DNA of 64,000 nt, taken from positions 1 through 64,000 of the forward strand of contig NZ_SMKW01000003.1 of NCBI RefSeq assembly GCF_004348985.1, given 5' to 3'. This DNA comes from Saccharopolyspora elongata (GTDB lineage Bacteria > Actinomycetota > Actinomycetes > Mycobacteriales > Pseudonocardiaceae). The stretch's first letter is position 1; every line of letters starts with the position of its first letter. Both the position numbers and the translations under genes were made by a program. The notes under the pieces were generated by a model that was given only the letters and a program-made list of their open reading frames with translations, searched no databases and was not told the DNA's origin. Positions 25,835 through 34,693 of this stretch are shown here, piece by piece.

Positions 25835-27786
25835 TGAGCCGCCGGTTCCGGTACGACGCGTGGCACGGCGGGACCGACCCCTTGGCCCCGCCGGTGGATC
25901 TGCGCGCCGCGCTGGACCAGATCGGCCGCGACGTCATGGAAGGCGCATCGCCGCGCTCCGCGCTGGAGGAGATGCTGCGCACCGGAACCCGAGACACCGC
26001 CGGGCTCGACGAGCTCACCCGGCGGCTGTGGCAGCGGCGCAGCGAGCTGCAGCGGCGGCACCGGCTGGACGGGACGCTCTCCGAGGTCCGCCGGCTTCTG
26101 GTCCGCGCGCTGCAGCAGGAGCGGCTGGCGCTCGCTGCCGACACGAGTGAGGACGCGCGGTTCCGCGAACTGCAGCTCGACGCGCTGCCGCCGGATGTCG
26201 CCGGTCAGGTCGCCGAGCTGGCGAACTACGACTGGCGTTCGCCGGACGCGCGGGAGACCTTCGAGGAGATCCGGCAGATGCTGGGCACCGAGTTCCTCGA
26301 ACAGCGCTTCCAGGGCATGAAGCAGGCGATGCAGCACGTCACGCCCGAGGACGTCGAGCGGGTGCGGCAGATGCTCGACGACCTGTCGGCGCTGCTGGCC
26401 GCGCACGCCCGCGGCGACGCCGAGGTCCAGCAGAAGTTCGAGCAGTTCATGGCCCAGCACGGCGAGTTCTTCCCGGAGAACCCGCGCAACGTCGACGAGC
26501 TCATCGACGCGCTGGCGGCCCGCTCGGCCGCGGCGCAGCGGCTGCTGAACTCCATGAGCGAGCAGCAGCGCGCCGAGCTGATGTCGTTGTCGCAGCAGGC
26601 ATTCGGCGATCCGCGGATCGCGCAGGCGTTGCAGCGGCTCGATCAGCAGCTGCAGGGGCTGCGGCCGGGCGAGGACTGGACGGGCCAGGCGCGGTTCCGC
26701 GGCGACCAGCCGATGGGCCTGGCCGAGGCGACGGCGGCGATGGCCGAGCTCGGCGAGCTGGACCGGCTGGCGGAGCAGCTGGGGCAGGCGTACCCGGGCG
26801 CGAGCCTGGAGGACATCGACCTGGAGGCGCTGGAACGGCAGCTCGGCCCGCAGGCGGTCGTCGATGCGCAGCGGCTTTCGGAGATCGAGCAGCAGTTGCG
26901 GCAGCAGGGCCTGTTGCAGCGCGCACCCGATGGCAGCCTCCGGCTGTCGCCGCGAGCGATGCGGCGGCTCGGGGAGACCGCGCTGCGGTCGGTGATCTCG
27001 CAGCTGCGGTCGCGGAGCGGCGAGCGCGACACCGATCGCGCGGGCGCGGCGGGGGAGCTGACCGGCACCACGCGGCCGTGGAGCTACGGCGACGCGGAGC
27101 CGTGGGACGCCGTGCGCACGGTGCGCAACGCGGTGCTGCGGCGAGCGGGGGAGGGCCCCGACTCGGCGCTGCTGGACATCTCGGACCTGGAGGTGGCGGA
27201 GACCGAGCAGCGTTCGCGCGCGGCTGTGGTGCTGTGCGTGGACACGTCGTGGTCGATGGTGCAGGACGGCCGCTGGGTGCCGATGAAGCGCACCGCGCTC
27301 GCGCTGCACCACCTGGTCGCGACCCGGTTCCGGTCGGACGCGCTGCAGCTGGTCACCTTCGGCCGCTACGCGTCCACTGTGGACGTAGGTGAGCTCGCCG
27401 CGCTGGAAGGGGTTTGGGAGCAGGGCACGAACCTGCACCACGCCCTGCTGCTCGCGGGCCGCCACCTGCGCCGCCATCCGGACGCCCAGCCCGTGGTGCT
27501 CGTCGTGACCGACGGCGAACCGACCGCGCACCTCGAACCCGACGGCGAAGCGGTGTTCCAGTACCCGCCGACGCCGCACACCCTCGGCGTGACCCTGTCC
27601 GAAGTGGACGCATTGCACCGGCTGGGGACCACGCTGAGCGTCTTCATGCTCGGCGAGAACCCGCGCCTGAAGGCGTTCGTGGACATCGTCGCCCGCCGCG
27701 GCGGCGGCCGGGTCCTGTCGCCCACCGCGGACGGCCTCGGCGCGGCGGTCGTCGGCGACTACCTGCGGACCAAGCGCCGCCGATGA
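25834..27786 (+). CDS. VWA domain protein, partner of the MoxR ATPase
   Basis: 650 residues. The first about 450 are helical and glutamine/leucine-rich (for example LQRLDQQLQGLRPG), the rest is a von Willebrand A domain starting AAVVLCVDTSWSM, a full MIDAS motif (DxSxS), with VVLVVTDGEPTAH later. There is no signal peptide or TM. In MoxR-VWA systems the VWA protein carries or recognises the client. The start codon overlaps the MoxR stop (TGATG), and the nitroreductase start overlaps its own stop (ATGA), so all three are one operon. Rv0959 has the same layout as I recall. Confidence 0.9.
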   Translation: MSRRFRYDAWHGGTDPLAPPVDLRAALDQIGRDVMEGASPRSALEEMLRTGTRDTAGLDELTRRLWQRRSELQRRHRLDGTLSEVRRLLVRALQQERLALAADTSEDARFRELQLDALPPDVAGQVAELANYDWRSPDARETFEEIRQMLGTEFLEQRFQGMKQAMQHVTPEDVERVRQMLDDLSALLAAHARGDAEVQQKFEQFMAQHGEFFPENPRNVDELIDALAARSAAAQRLLNSMSEQQRAELMSLSQQAFGDPRIAQALQRLDQQLQGLRPGEDWTGQARFRGDQPMGLAEATAAMAELGELDRLAEQLGQAYPGASLEDIDLEALERQLGPQAVVDAQRLSEIEQQLRQQGLLQRAPDGSLRLSPRAMRRLGETALRSVISQLRSRSGERDTDRAGAAGELTGTTRPWSYGDAEPWDAVRTVRNAVLRRAGEGPDSALLDISDLEVAETEQRSRAAVVLCVDTSWSMVQDGRWVPMKRTALALHHLVATRFRSDALQLVTFGRYASTVDVGELAALEGVWEQGTNLHHALLLAGRHLRRHPDAQPVVLVVTDGEPTAHLEPDGEAVFQYPPTPHTLGVTLSEVDALHRLGTTLSVFMLGENPRLKAFVDIVARRGGGRVLSPTADGLGAAVVGDYLRTKRRR

Positions 27787-28295
27787 CCGAAGATCCGCTC
27801 CGCGCGCTGGCTTCGCTGCGAGCCACCAGGTGGTTCACCGACGAGGACGTCGACGACGCCGCTCTGCACCGGATCCTGGACGCGGCGAGGTGGACCGGTT
27901 CGGCGCGCAACAGGCAGCCCTGGCGGTTCCACACCGTCCGCGACGCCGCGACGCGGGATGAGCTGAGCCGCTGCGGCGCCTACGCGGTGCACCTGCGGTC
28001 CGCGCCCGTCGTCGTGCTGCTGGCGCTCGATCACGGCTGGGCCGACTCGGAGTTCGACGGCGGCCGGGTCGCGCAGAACATCATGCTCGCCGCGCACCTG
28101 CTCGGGCTGGGGTCGTGCCCGGTCACGTTCTTCCCCGCGGAGAACGCCGAACGCGTCACGGCCATCGCCGGATGCTCGCCGCCCTGGCAGGTGCGCACCG
28201 GCATCGTGCTGGGGCATCCCGCGCCCCGGCCGCCGGGAACCTCGGCGATCCCCACCGGCCGCCACCCGCTCGACGTCCTCTGGACCTCGGACTAG
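27783..28295 (+). CDS. Nitroreductase family flavoprotein
   Basis: 170 residues, shorter than classic nitroreductases. FMN-binding features are visible: LASLRATRWFTDEDV, LDAARWTGSARNRQPWRF (phosphate/FMN loop), and VAQNIMLAAHLLGLGSC, with the C-terminal GIVLGHP strand. These proteins reduce nitro, quinone or other substrates with NAD(P)H. Translation is coupled to the VWA gene through ATGA. A flavoprotein in a MoxR-VWA operon could be the client, but this is inference. Followed by a bidirectional hairpin at 28307-28330. Confidence 0.85.
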   Translation: MTEDPLRALASLRATRWFTDEDVDDAALHRILDAARWTGSARNRQPWRFHTVRDAATRDELSRCGAYAVHLRSAPVVVLLALDHGWADSEFDGGRVAQNIMLAAHLLGLGSCPVTFFPAENAERVTAIAGCSPPWQVRTGIVLGHPAPRPPGTSAIPTGRHPLDVLWTSD

Positions 28296-28306
28296 CATCG
28301 CCAGGC

Positions 28307-28330
28307 TCCCGATTTTGCCTAAAATTGGGA
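28307..28330. terminator. Bidirectional hairpin between nitroreductase and DedA genes
   Basis: TCCCGATTTT pairs with AAAATTGGGA (one G-T pair) across a GCCT loop. The A/T-rich inner stem gives a T-run on either strand. It lies between two convergent genes and fits an intrinsic terminator for both. Confidence 0.65.
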
Positions 28331-28351
28331 ACTCCGCACGTCTCCAACCGC

Positions 28352-28924
28352 TCACGAGCGTGCACGCAGGGGCGTTCGTCGCGCCCGCCACACCACGACC
28401 GCGATCGATAGTGCGAACAAGGCGCCCACGCCGGAAAGTGCGGAGTTGAGCAGCTGGGCGACGTGCACGCCGGCGACGTACCCGGTACCGGCGAGGCAAC
28501 CCGCCCACAGCGTCGTGGACGGGATGCTCGCCACGACGAACCGCCGGTACGGCATGCCCGTCGACGCCGCCAGCCGCGGCGTCAGCACTCGCGCGCCGGA
28601 CAGCCACTGACCGCCCGCCACAGCCGCCAGTCCCAGACGGCGAGCCAGGATCGGCACCGCGATCCTGGATGGAACACCACATTGCCGGCCACACAGATAA
28701 CCGAGCTGCGCGCCGAGAACCGCGCCGGTGGCCACGACGAGCATCGTCGGCCCGAGCGGCACGATGCCGTGACGGGCGCACAGTCCGGCCGCGAACAGCA
28801 CGCTCGTTCCGGGCAGCACCAGCCCGACGAGGAAGCCCGCCTCGACGATCAGCACGAGGCAGGCCCCGGTCAGCAACAGGATCGGCGGCACCCCGGCGAG
28901 CAGCGAGTGCACGAGGTCAAACAA
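28352..28924 (-). CDS. DedA/SNARE-associated family membrane protein
   Basis: 190 residues with about four hydrophobic segments. The family marks are GFLVGLVLPGTSVLFAAG, GAQLGYLCGRQCG and RLAASTGMPYRRFVVASIP. DedA proteins move lipid carriers (undecaprenyl phosphate or phospholipids) across the membrane and affect envelope homeostasis. The TTG at 28924 overlaps the methyltransferase stop by eight bases with GGGG before it; GTG at 28912 is an alternative. Probably translated with the methyltransferase gene. Confidence 0.82.
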   Translation of the reverse strand: MFDLVHSLLAGVPPILLLTGACLVLIVEAGFLVGLVLPGTSVLFAAGLCARHGIVPLGPTMLVVATGAVLGAQLGYLCGRQCGVPSRIAVPILARRLGLAAVAGGQWLSGARVLTPRLAASTGMPYRRFVVASIPSTTLWAGCLAGTGYVAGVHVAQLLNSALSGVGALFALSIAVVVWRARRTPLRARS

Positions 28925-29525
28925 CGGGACCCCGGCAGCGGTAGACCCTCGCTGGCGGCAGGTTCGAGCAGACCACAGAGGACGTTCGCGTCTCCCGGAA
29001 CGTGGCCTCCAGCTGCCGCCGGAACGAGCGTGCCTTGTGCGGCAACGCGGTCAGGTACCCGATCGCGCTGAACGTCCCATCCGGACACAGCGCGCCGGCC
29101 ACCGAGCGGAGCAGCGCCGCGCGATCCTCCGGCGCCAGCAGCGTCCACGGCAACGAGCTGACGACGGCATCTATGCCGCCGGGCCGGACCCCGGCACCGG
29201 CGAGCACCTCGTCCAGCGCCAGCGCATCGGCCTGCAGCACGCGCACGCCATGCCGGGTTTTCCGCAGATGCGCGGCCAGTCCGGGATCGAGCTCCACCGC
29301 GAACTGGCGTCCCGACCCCGCCATCCTGGCCGTGATCGCGTCGGTGATGGAGCCGGTGCCAGGCCCGAGTTCGACGACCGTCGCATCCGGGTGGTCCGGC
29401 ACGACGGATGCGGTGAGCGCGGACACCGCGGGCCCTGTCGGGGTCAGCGCCCCCACACGTGCCGGGCTCTGCAATGCCGTCCGCACGAACAGGCGGAGAT
29501 CGTTGCGGTATTCGATGGTGGTCAC
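28917..29525 (-). CDS. Class I SAM-dependent methyltransferase (phospholipid N-methyltransferase-like)
   Basis: 202 residues. The SAM-binding motif is VVELGPGTGSITDAI, with an acidic strand end FAVELDP and VVSSLPWTLL as motif IV. The N-terminal LRLFVRTALQSPARVGALTP matches PmtA-like and rRNA dimethylase-like methyltransferases that act on phosphatidylethanolamine. Start is GTG at 29525 with GAGGAG nine bases upstream. Being coupled to a DedA gene supports a lipid substrate, but this is an inference. Divergent from the histidine kinase gene. Confidence 0.82.
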   Translation of the reverse strand: MTTIEYRNDLRLFVRTALQSPARVGALTPTGPAVSALTASVVPDHPDATVVELGPGTGSITDAITARMAGSGRQFAVELDPGLAAHLRKTRHGVRVLQADALALDEVLAGAGVRPGGIDAVVSSLPWTLLAPEDRAALLRSVAGALCPDGTFSAIGYLTALPHKARSFRRQLEATFRETRTSSVVCSNLPPARVYRCRGPVV

Positions 29526-29631
29526 TGGTGCACGCTCCTCACTGGCGTCGATGCACCGAGCGTGCCGATGCGGGCAGCCGTCGGCCATCGGCCGATGACC
29601 ACGGTGCGAGGTGGCGTTCGGCCACCCGAGA

Positions 29632-29649
29632 GGTAGGTATTTCCCTACC
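29632..29649. promoter_or_regulatory. Inverted repeat GGTAGG-N6-CCTACC in a divergent promoter region
   Basis: Perfect six-base arms lie 69 bases upstream of the histidine kinase start and 107 bases from the methyltransferase start. A NarL-type response regulator is encoded just downstream, so this may be its binding site, controlling both directions. Confidence 0.4.
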
Positions 29650-29717
29650 GTGCAGGGCGAATCCCGGCGGTAGGGTCGCCTTGATCGAGCCGACTGCACT
29701 GGGAATCGGGGGACCGC

Positions 29718-30815
29718 ATGAGCGCGTTGCGGACAGGGCTTGCGGCTCCGGAAAAGCTGTTCACCCTTGCGCTGAAGGGGGTGGCGCTGCTGGTGTTGCT
29801 GATCTCCGTCGGCCTTTTCGCGGCGGCGAAGCGGCTGTTCGGTACCGGCGACACCGCGCGCCCCGGCGCGTTGGTCCTGATCCAGGACATCGCGCGGAAC
29901 CAGCACGCGTGGTCGGCCCGAATGCTGGGCAAGCAGGCCGAGGACGTGCACCGTCCGCTCCCGTGGGCGGGTGCTTTCGGCGTCCTCGCGCCGCTGTGCC
30001 TCCTCGTGGTGCTCACTGTCGTCGTCATGCCCGTGTTGTTCGCGGCTGCCTCCGATGGCGGCGTGACCTTGACCGAAACCGTGGTCCTGGTCGTCCTGCT
30101 GGCGTTCGGTTGGTTGCTGGCGCACCGGTTCGTGCGCCTGCTGGCCCTGCTGACCGACTGGTTGCTGAGCCCGTCCCAGTTGGCCAGGCGCGTCGCGGAA
30201 CTGGCCGAGTCGCGTGCGGAAACGGTGGACGCGCGTGCCTCCGAACTGCGGCGGATCGAGCGGGACCTGCACGACGGTGTGCAGGCGCGGCTGGTGGCGC
30301 TCCGGATGTCGCTCGGCATGGCGCAGGACTGTTCGGATCCCGCGCAGCTGCAGGAATTCCTCGCCGAGGCGTACGAGTCGGCAGGGCAGGCGCTCGACGA
30401 TCTGCGCACGCTGGTGCGCGGCATCCACCCGCCGGTGCTCGCCGAACGCGGCCTGGCCGGCGGGATCGAGGCGGCGGCGTTGAGCTGCCCGGTGCCGGTC
30501 CGGGTGTACGTCGAGCTCGCCGGCCGACCCGAAGCGCCCGTCGAATCCGCCTTGTACTTCGCCACCACGGAGTTGCTCGTCAACATCGCCAAGCACAGCG
30601 GCGCCAACGGCGCGGTGATCCGGCTGACCGGCGGAGCCGACAGGATCCGGGTGGTCGTCACCGATGACGGCCGGGGCGGGGCGGAGCTCACCGCAGGCGC
30701 CGGACTGCACGGGATCGAACGCAGGCTCGCCGCTTTCGATGGCAAGCTGACGATCAGCAGCCCGAAGGGCGGGCCGAGCGAGTTCACCATGGAGGTGCCG
30801 TGCGCGTTGTCCTAG
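29718..30815 (+). CDS. Sensor histidine kinase, NarL-system type (HisKA_3)
   Basis: 365 residues. Three to four TMs (about 17-38, 88-110, 120-140) with a short extracellular loop, then ELRRIERDLHDGVQARLVAL, the HisKA_3 site with His185, and an ATPase domain with TTELLVNIAKHSGA and VTDDGRGGA. The signal is unknown; the small outside loop suggests a membrane or lipid cue. ATG at 29718 follows GGGGGA. It overlaps the response regulator gene by 16 bases. Confidence 0.9.
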   Translation: MSALRTGLAAPEKLFTLALKGVALLVLLISVGLFAAAKRLFGTGDTARPGALVLIQDIARNQHAWSARMLGKQAEDVHRPLPWAGAFGVLAPLCLLVVLTVVVMPVLFAAASDGGVTLTETVVLVVLLAFGWLLAHRFVRLLALLTDWLLSPSQLARRVAELAESRAETVDARASELRRIERDLHDGVQARLVALRMSLGMAQDCSDPAQLQEFLAEAYESAGQALDDLRTLVRGIHPPVLAERGLAGGIEAAALSCPVPVRVYVELAGRPEAPVESALYFATTELLVNIAKHSGANGAVIRLTGGADRIRVVVTDDGRGGAELTAGAGLHGIERRLAAFDGKLTISSPKGGPSEFTMEVPCALS

Positions 30816-31447
30816 CCGAAGACCTTGCACTGCTGCGGGACGGGCTGACCAGGTTGCTCGAAGCGCACGATTTCCAGGTCGTCGCCGCCGTGGACAACGC
30901 TCCGATGCTGCTCGACGCGCTGCGCAGGCACCGGCCGGACGTGGCGGTGGTCGACGTGCGGCTACCACCCACGCAAACCGACGAGGGACTGCGTGCGGCG
31001 CTCGACGCGCGCCGGGAGAACCCCGCGCTGCCGATCCTGATCCTCTCGCAGCACGTCGAGCAGCTTTACGCGCGCGAGTTGCTCTCCGACCGCTCCGGCG
31101 GGATCGGTTACCTGCTCAAGGACAGGATCGGCGATGTGCGGCACTTCGTCGACGCGGTGCGCCGGGTCGCCGAGGGCGGGGCCGCGATGGACCCCGAGGT
31201 GATCTCCCAGCTGCTCGCACGCCCCCGGCGAGACGACCCGGTCGACGCGCTCACGCCCCGCGAGCGCGAGGTGATGGCGCTGGTGGCCGAGGGCCTGTCG
31301 AACCGGGCGATTTCGCATCGCCTGTACGTCTCGGACAAGGCAGTCAGCAAGCACACCAACAACATCTTCGGCAAGCTCGGGCTGCCGGCCACAGAGGACC
31401 ACAACCGCCGAGTCCTAGCGGTCCTGGCCTTCCTCCAGTCCATGTGA
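30800..31447 (+). CDS. Response regulator, NarL/LuxR family
   Basis: 215 residues. The receiver has the acidic pair AED, phosphoacceptor Asp52 in VVDVRLPP and Lys in YLLKDRIGD; the C-terminus is a LuxR HTH (LTPREREVMALVAEGLSNRA). GTG at 30800 follows GGAGGT directly inside the end of the kinase gene, so the two are co-translated. It should bind DNA after phosphorylation; a candidate site is at 29632-29649 upstream of the operon. It is convergent with the SARP gene, five bases apart. Confidence 0.92.
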   Translation: MRVVLAEDLALLRDGLTRLLEAHDFQVVAAVDNAPMLLDALRRHRPDVAVVDVRLPPTQTDEGLRAALDARRENPALPILILSQHVEQLYARELLSDRSGGIGYLLKDRIGDVRHFVDAVRRVAEGGAAMDPEVISQLLARPRRDDPVDALTPREREVMALVAEGLSNRAISHRLYVSDKAVSKHTNNIFGKLGLPATEDHNRRVLAVLAFLQSM

Positions 31448-31452
31448 AGTGT

Positions 31453-34400
31453 TCAGCCGCTGACCAAGGTGTCGACATCGGCGAGCGGCACTGCGTATCC
31501 GCTGGCGTACTCGGCGTCGAATGCCTCGTCGCCCAGGGATTTCCGGGCGGCGGACTCGATCCGATCGACGTCCAGGCGTTCCGCGGGCGGGAGCGGCGTG
31601 CGGACGGAGTCGCGCGCTGCCGCGGCGGCACCGAGGAGGCGGGCCGCCCGCGCCGCGCGACCGGCGAGCGCTTCGGCGCCTGCCAGACCCTCCAAGGTCA
31701 GGGCGATCGCCCGGGGGTCGGTGCCGCGGCGGGCGATCCGGTAGGCCGACAGGTGCAGCTCGCGGGCCTGCTCGGCGTTTCCGCGTTCTTCGGCGGCGAA
31801 GCCGAGTTCGGCGAGGATCAGGGCGTTCCCCGGCTCGAACTCCACGCGGCGGTGCCATTCGAGCACCCTGCGCAGGTGCCGCTCAGCCTCGTCGAACCTG
31901 CCTTCGCGGCGCGCGCCCAGCGCCAGGCCGGTTTCCGCGTACATCTCAGCCGGGGTGAAGCCGCGCTCGGCGGCCACGCGCATCGCGCGGGTGTGCAGCT
32001 CGCGCGCCCGCGCGTAGTCGTGCCTGAGCAGCGCGACGCGGCCCAGCCAGGACGTCTGGTAGGCCACCTCCGCCCACAGGCCGAGGGCTTCCGCGCCGCG
32101 CAGCGCCTCGGCGTGATGGCGTTCGGCGCTCGCGTAGTCGCCGGTGATCCCGGCGACCGTGCCGAGCCCGTACGACGCTTGCGCCAGGCCCCAGCTGTCG
32201 CCCAGCTCCTGGAAGAGTTCGGCGCTGCGCTCGGCATCCCGCTTCGCCGCAGCCAGGTCGCCGCGCGTCATCTGGTGCGTCGTCCGGTCGCTGAGCGCGA
32301 CGCCGAGTCCCCAGCGGTCGTCCAGCTCGGCGAACTCCGCCACCAGGTCGTCCACGTCGCGTTCGGTGCTGGAGAGGTCGGCGACGGTGGTCCTCGCGTG
32401 GATGAGGAACCACCGCGCGCGGGCGCGGTCCGTGGGATCGGTGATGTTCCGCCACGCGTCGACCTCCTCGACGGGTTCCCCGGTCAGCAGTCCTATCCCG
32501 GCGTACCAGGCCGCCGTCTTCGCCCGCGTTTCTCCGCCGCCGCCCGTCGCGAGGGCCGCGGCCAGCGAGCGCTTGGCCTCGCTGAGCCTGCCGCGCAGGA
32601 ACCAGTACCAGAACAACGCGTTGACCAGCCGCAACGCCGCCTCGGTGGAGTGCTGGACGGCGTCGTCCAGCGTCGCCCGCAGGTTCGCCGCCTCCGCGTC
32701 GAGCCGCTCCAGCCAGTGCCGTTGTTCGCGGCCGCGCAAGTTCGGGTCTGCTCGCTCCGCTAGCGCCAGGTAGTGCTCGTTGTGCCGTTGGCGGAGGGTT
32801 TCGTGCTCGTCGGCCTCTTCCAGCCGCTCCAGGCAGTACGCCGCAACTGATTCCAGCAGGCGATACCGGCGACCTCCGGCGGGTGTTTCCGTCGCGACCA
32901 CCAGCGACCGGTCCACGAGCCGCGCCAGCAGGTCCAGCACTTCGGTGGGCCGGACGCCGTCGCCGGAGCACACCGCTTCGGCACTGTCCAAAGTGCATCC
33001 GTCGCGGTGGATGGCCAGGCGGCGCAACACTGTTCGCTCGGCTGTCGGCAGCAGGCGCCAGCTCCAGTCGATCACCGCCTGCAACGTCCGCTGCCGCTCG
33101 GGGGCATCGCGGTGGCCGGACGTGAGCAGTGCGAATCGATCGTCCAATCTGGACAACAGGGTCTTCGCGCCGAGCGCGCGAACCCGGGTGGCGGCCAGCT
33201 CCAGGGCCAGCGGGATGCCGTCCAGACGGCGGCAGATCGCGGCCACCGATGCGGCGTTGTCGCCGTCGACGTCGAAGCCCGGAGACGCCGCGGCGGCACG
33301 GGCGGCGAACAGCCGCACCGCGCCCGATGCCCGCACGTCGTCGAGCCCGGATCCGGGCGGCGGAACGTCCAGCGGCGGCACCGGGAGCAGCGTCTCGCCC
33401 GAGATGCCGAGCGCCTCCCGGCTCGTGGCGAGGATCCGCAACCCGGGCAGCGCCCGCAGCAGGCGCGCGGCCATCCCGGCGGCGCCGATGATCAGGTGCT
33501 CGCAGTTGTCGAGGACGAGCAGGATCTCCTTGCCGCGCAACGCATCGACGAGCGGATCGGCCGGTGCGACGGGCGCCGCTCCGGTTTCCTGCACGCCCAG
33601 CTCCGCCAGCACGGCGTGCTCCAGCGAGCACGTCGCGTCCCCATCGGCCCGGATGCCGGCCAGCTCGACGAGCCGCACGCCGTCGCGGAACGCCGCGCTG
33701 CGGGCCGATTCGATGGCCAGCCGCGTCTTGCCCACCCCGCCGGGCCCGGTCAACGTCACCAGCCGGGAGGCGCTCAGCAACGCCTTGACCTGGGCGAACT
33801 CCCGGTCCCGGCCGACCAGGTCGGTGACCGGCACCGGCAGGTCGTGCACCGGAGCGACGGGGGCGGCGAGCGCGGCGTCCTGCGTCAGGACGGCCTGCTG
33901 CAGCTCGGCCAGCTCCGGGCTCGGGTCGACGCCCAGCTCGTCGGCCAGCCGCTCCCGCAGGTCCGCCAGGCTCGCCAGCGCCTCGCCCTGCCGTCCGGCG
34001 CGGTACAGCGCCCGCACGTGCACCGCGCGCAGCCGCTCGCGCAGCGGATGCGCTCTGACCAGCTCACCGAGCTCGCCCGCGAGCGCGGCGTGTTCGCCCA
34101 GCTCCAGCCGGGTCTCGGCGAACTCCTCCTGCGCGGCGAGGCGTTCTTCGGCCAGCCGCTGGACGGGGGCCTGCGCGAACGGTTCGTCGGCGAACTCGGC
34201 GAACGCGCAACCCCGCCACAGCGCCAGCGCGTCGGCCAGCAGCGCCCGGCGGGCCTCCGGGGCGGCGGCCTCGCGGGCCTGCGCGACGAGGCGGCGGAAG
34301 CGGTGCGCATCCACCGCGTCCGGCTCGATGTCCAGCGCGTACCCGGGGGAACGGTAGGTCACCAGGCCCCTGCCGATGGCCTTGCGCAGCTGGGAGACCT

Positions 34401-34593
34401 TCGTCTGCAGCGTGTTCGTCGGGTTGCCGGGCGGCTCGACGCCCCACAGGTCGTCGATCAACCGGTCCGCCGACACCGGCCCGTCGTGCGCGAGCAGCGC
34501 CGCGAGCAGGGCACGGACCTTCGCCTCCGGCACCGCGACGGCCTCGCCGTCGGCGGTCCGCACCTCCAGCGGGCCCAGCACTCCGAAACGCAC
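31453..34593 (-). CDS. Large SARP/AfsR-type regulator (wHTH-BTAD-NB-ARC-TPR)
   Basis: 1046 residues. The order is: OmpR-like winged helix (1-95, LGPLEVRTADGEAVAV at the start), bacterial transcriptional activation domain (about 100-240), NTPase with P-loop GPGGVGKT (283-290) and LLVLDNCEHL Walker B, an LCGS-like helical region, and C-terminal TPR repeats (about 700-1046). Proteins of this kind activate secondary-metabolite genes or adjacent operons. GTG at 34593 is chosen because TAACGT lies seven bases upstream; a frame extending to 34851 is rejected since it would run over the divergent gene. Divergent from the imine-reductase-like genes, its likely targets. Confidence 0.9.
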   Translation of the reverse strand: MRFGVLGPLEVRTADGEAVAVPEAKVRALLAALLAHDGPVSADRLIDDLWGVEPPGNPTNTLQTKVSQLRKAIGRGLVTYRSPGYALDIEPDAVDAHRFRRLVAQAREAAAPEARRALLADALALWRGCAFAEFADEPFAQAPVQRLAEERLAAQEEFAETRLELGEHAALAGELGELVRAHPLRERLRAVHVRALYRAGRQGEALASLADLRERLADELGVDPSPELAELQQAVLTQDAALAAPVAPVHDLPVPVTDLVGRDREFAQVKALLSASRLVTLTGPGGVGKTRLAIESARSAAFRDGVRLVELAGIRADGDATCSLEHAVLAELGVQETGAAPVAPADPLVDALRGKEILLVLDNCEHLIIGAAGMAARLLRALPGLRILATSREALGISGETLLPVPPLDVPPPGSGLDDVRASGAVRLFAARAAAASPGFDVDGDNAASVAAICRRLDGIPLALELAATRVRALGAKTLLSRLDDRFALLTSGHRDAPERQRTLQAVIDWSWRLLPTAERTVLRRLAIHRDGCTLDSAEAVCSGDGVRPTEVLDLLARLVDRSLVVATETPAGGRRYRLLESVAAYCLERLEEADEHETLRQRHNEHYLALAERADPNLRGREQRHWLERLDAEAANLRATLDDAVQHSTEAALRLVNALFWYWFLRGRLSEAKRSLAAALATGGGGETRAKTAAWYAGIGLLTGEPVEEVDAWRNITDPTDRARARWFLIHARTTVADLSSTERDVDDLVAEFAELDDRWGLGVALSDRTTHQMTRGDLAAAKRDAERSAELFQELGDSWGLAQASYGLGTVAGITGDYASAERHHAEALRGAEALGLWAEVAYQTSWLGRVALLRHDYARARELHTRAMRVAAERGFTPAEMYAETGLALGARREGRFDEAERHLRRVLEWHRRVEFEPGNALILAELGFAAEERGNAEQARELHLSAYRIARRGTDPRAIALTLEGLAGAEALAGRAARAARLLGAAAAARDSVRTPLPPAERLDVDRIESAARKSLGDEAFDAEYASGYAVPLADVDTLVSG

Positions 34594-34600
34594 GTCCGCA

Positions 34601-34606
34601 ACGTTA
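34601..34606 (-). promoter_or_regulatory. -10 box (TAACGT) of the SARP gene, leaderless
   Basis: TAACGT on the minus strand ends seven bases before the GTG start at 34593. No Shine-Dalgarno sequence is visible, so the message is probably leaderless. Confidence 0.5.
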
Positions 34607-34693
34607 GTCCGCGCCCGTGACACCACCCCCAGCCGACCGTGCGCGGTTCGTGCGCGGCCCCCAGCAGGGTTGATGTCGACGAAAGGGAGCGAG

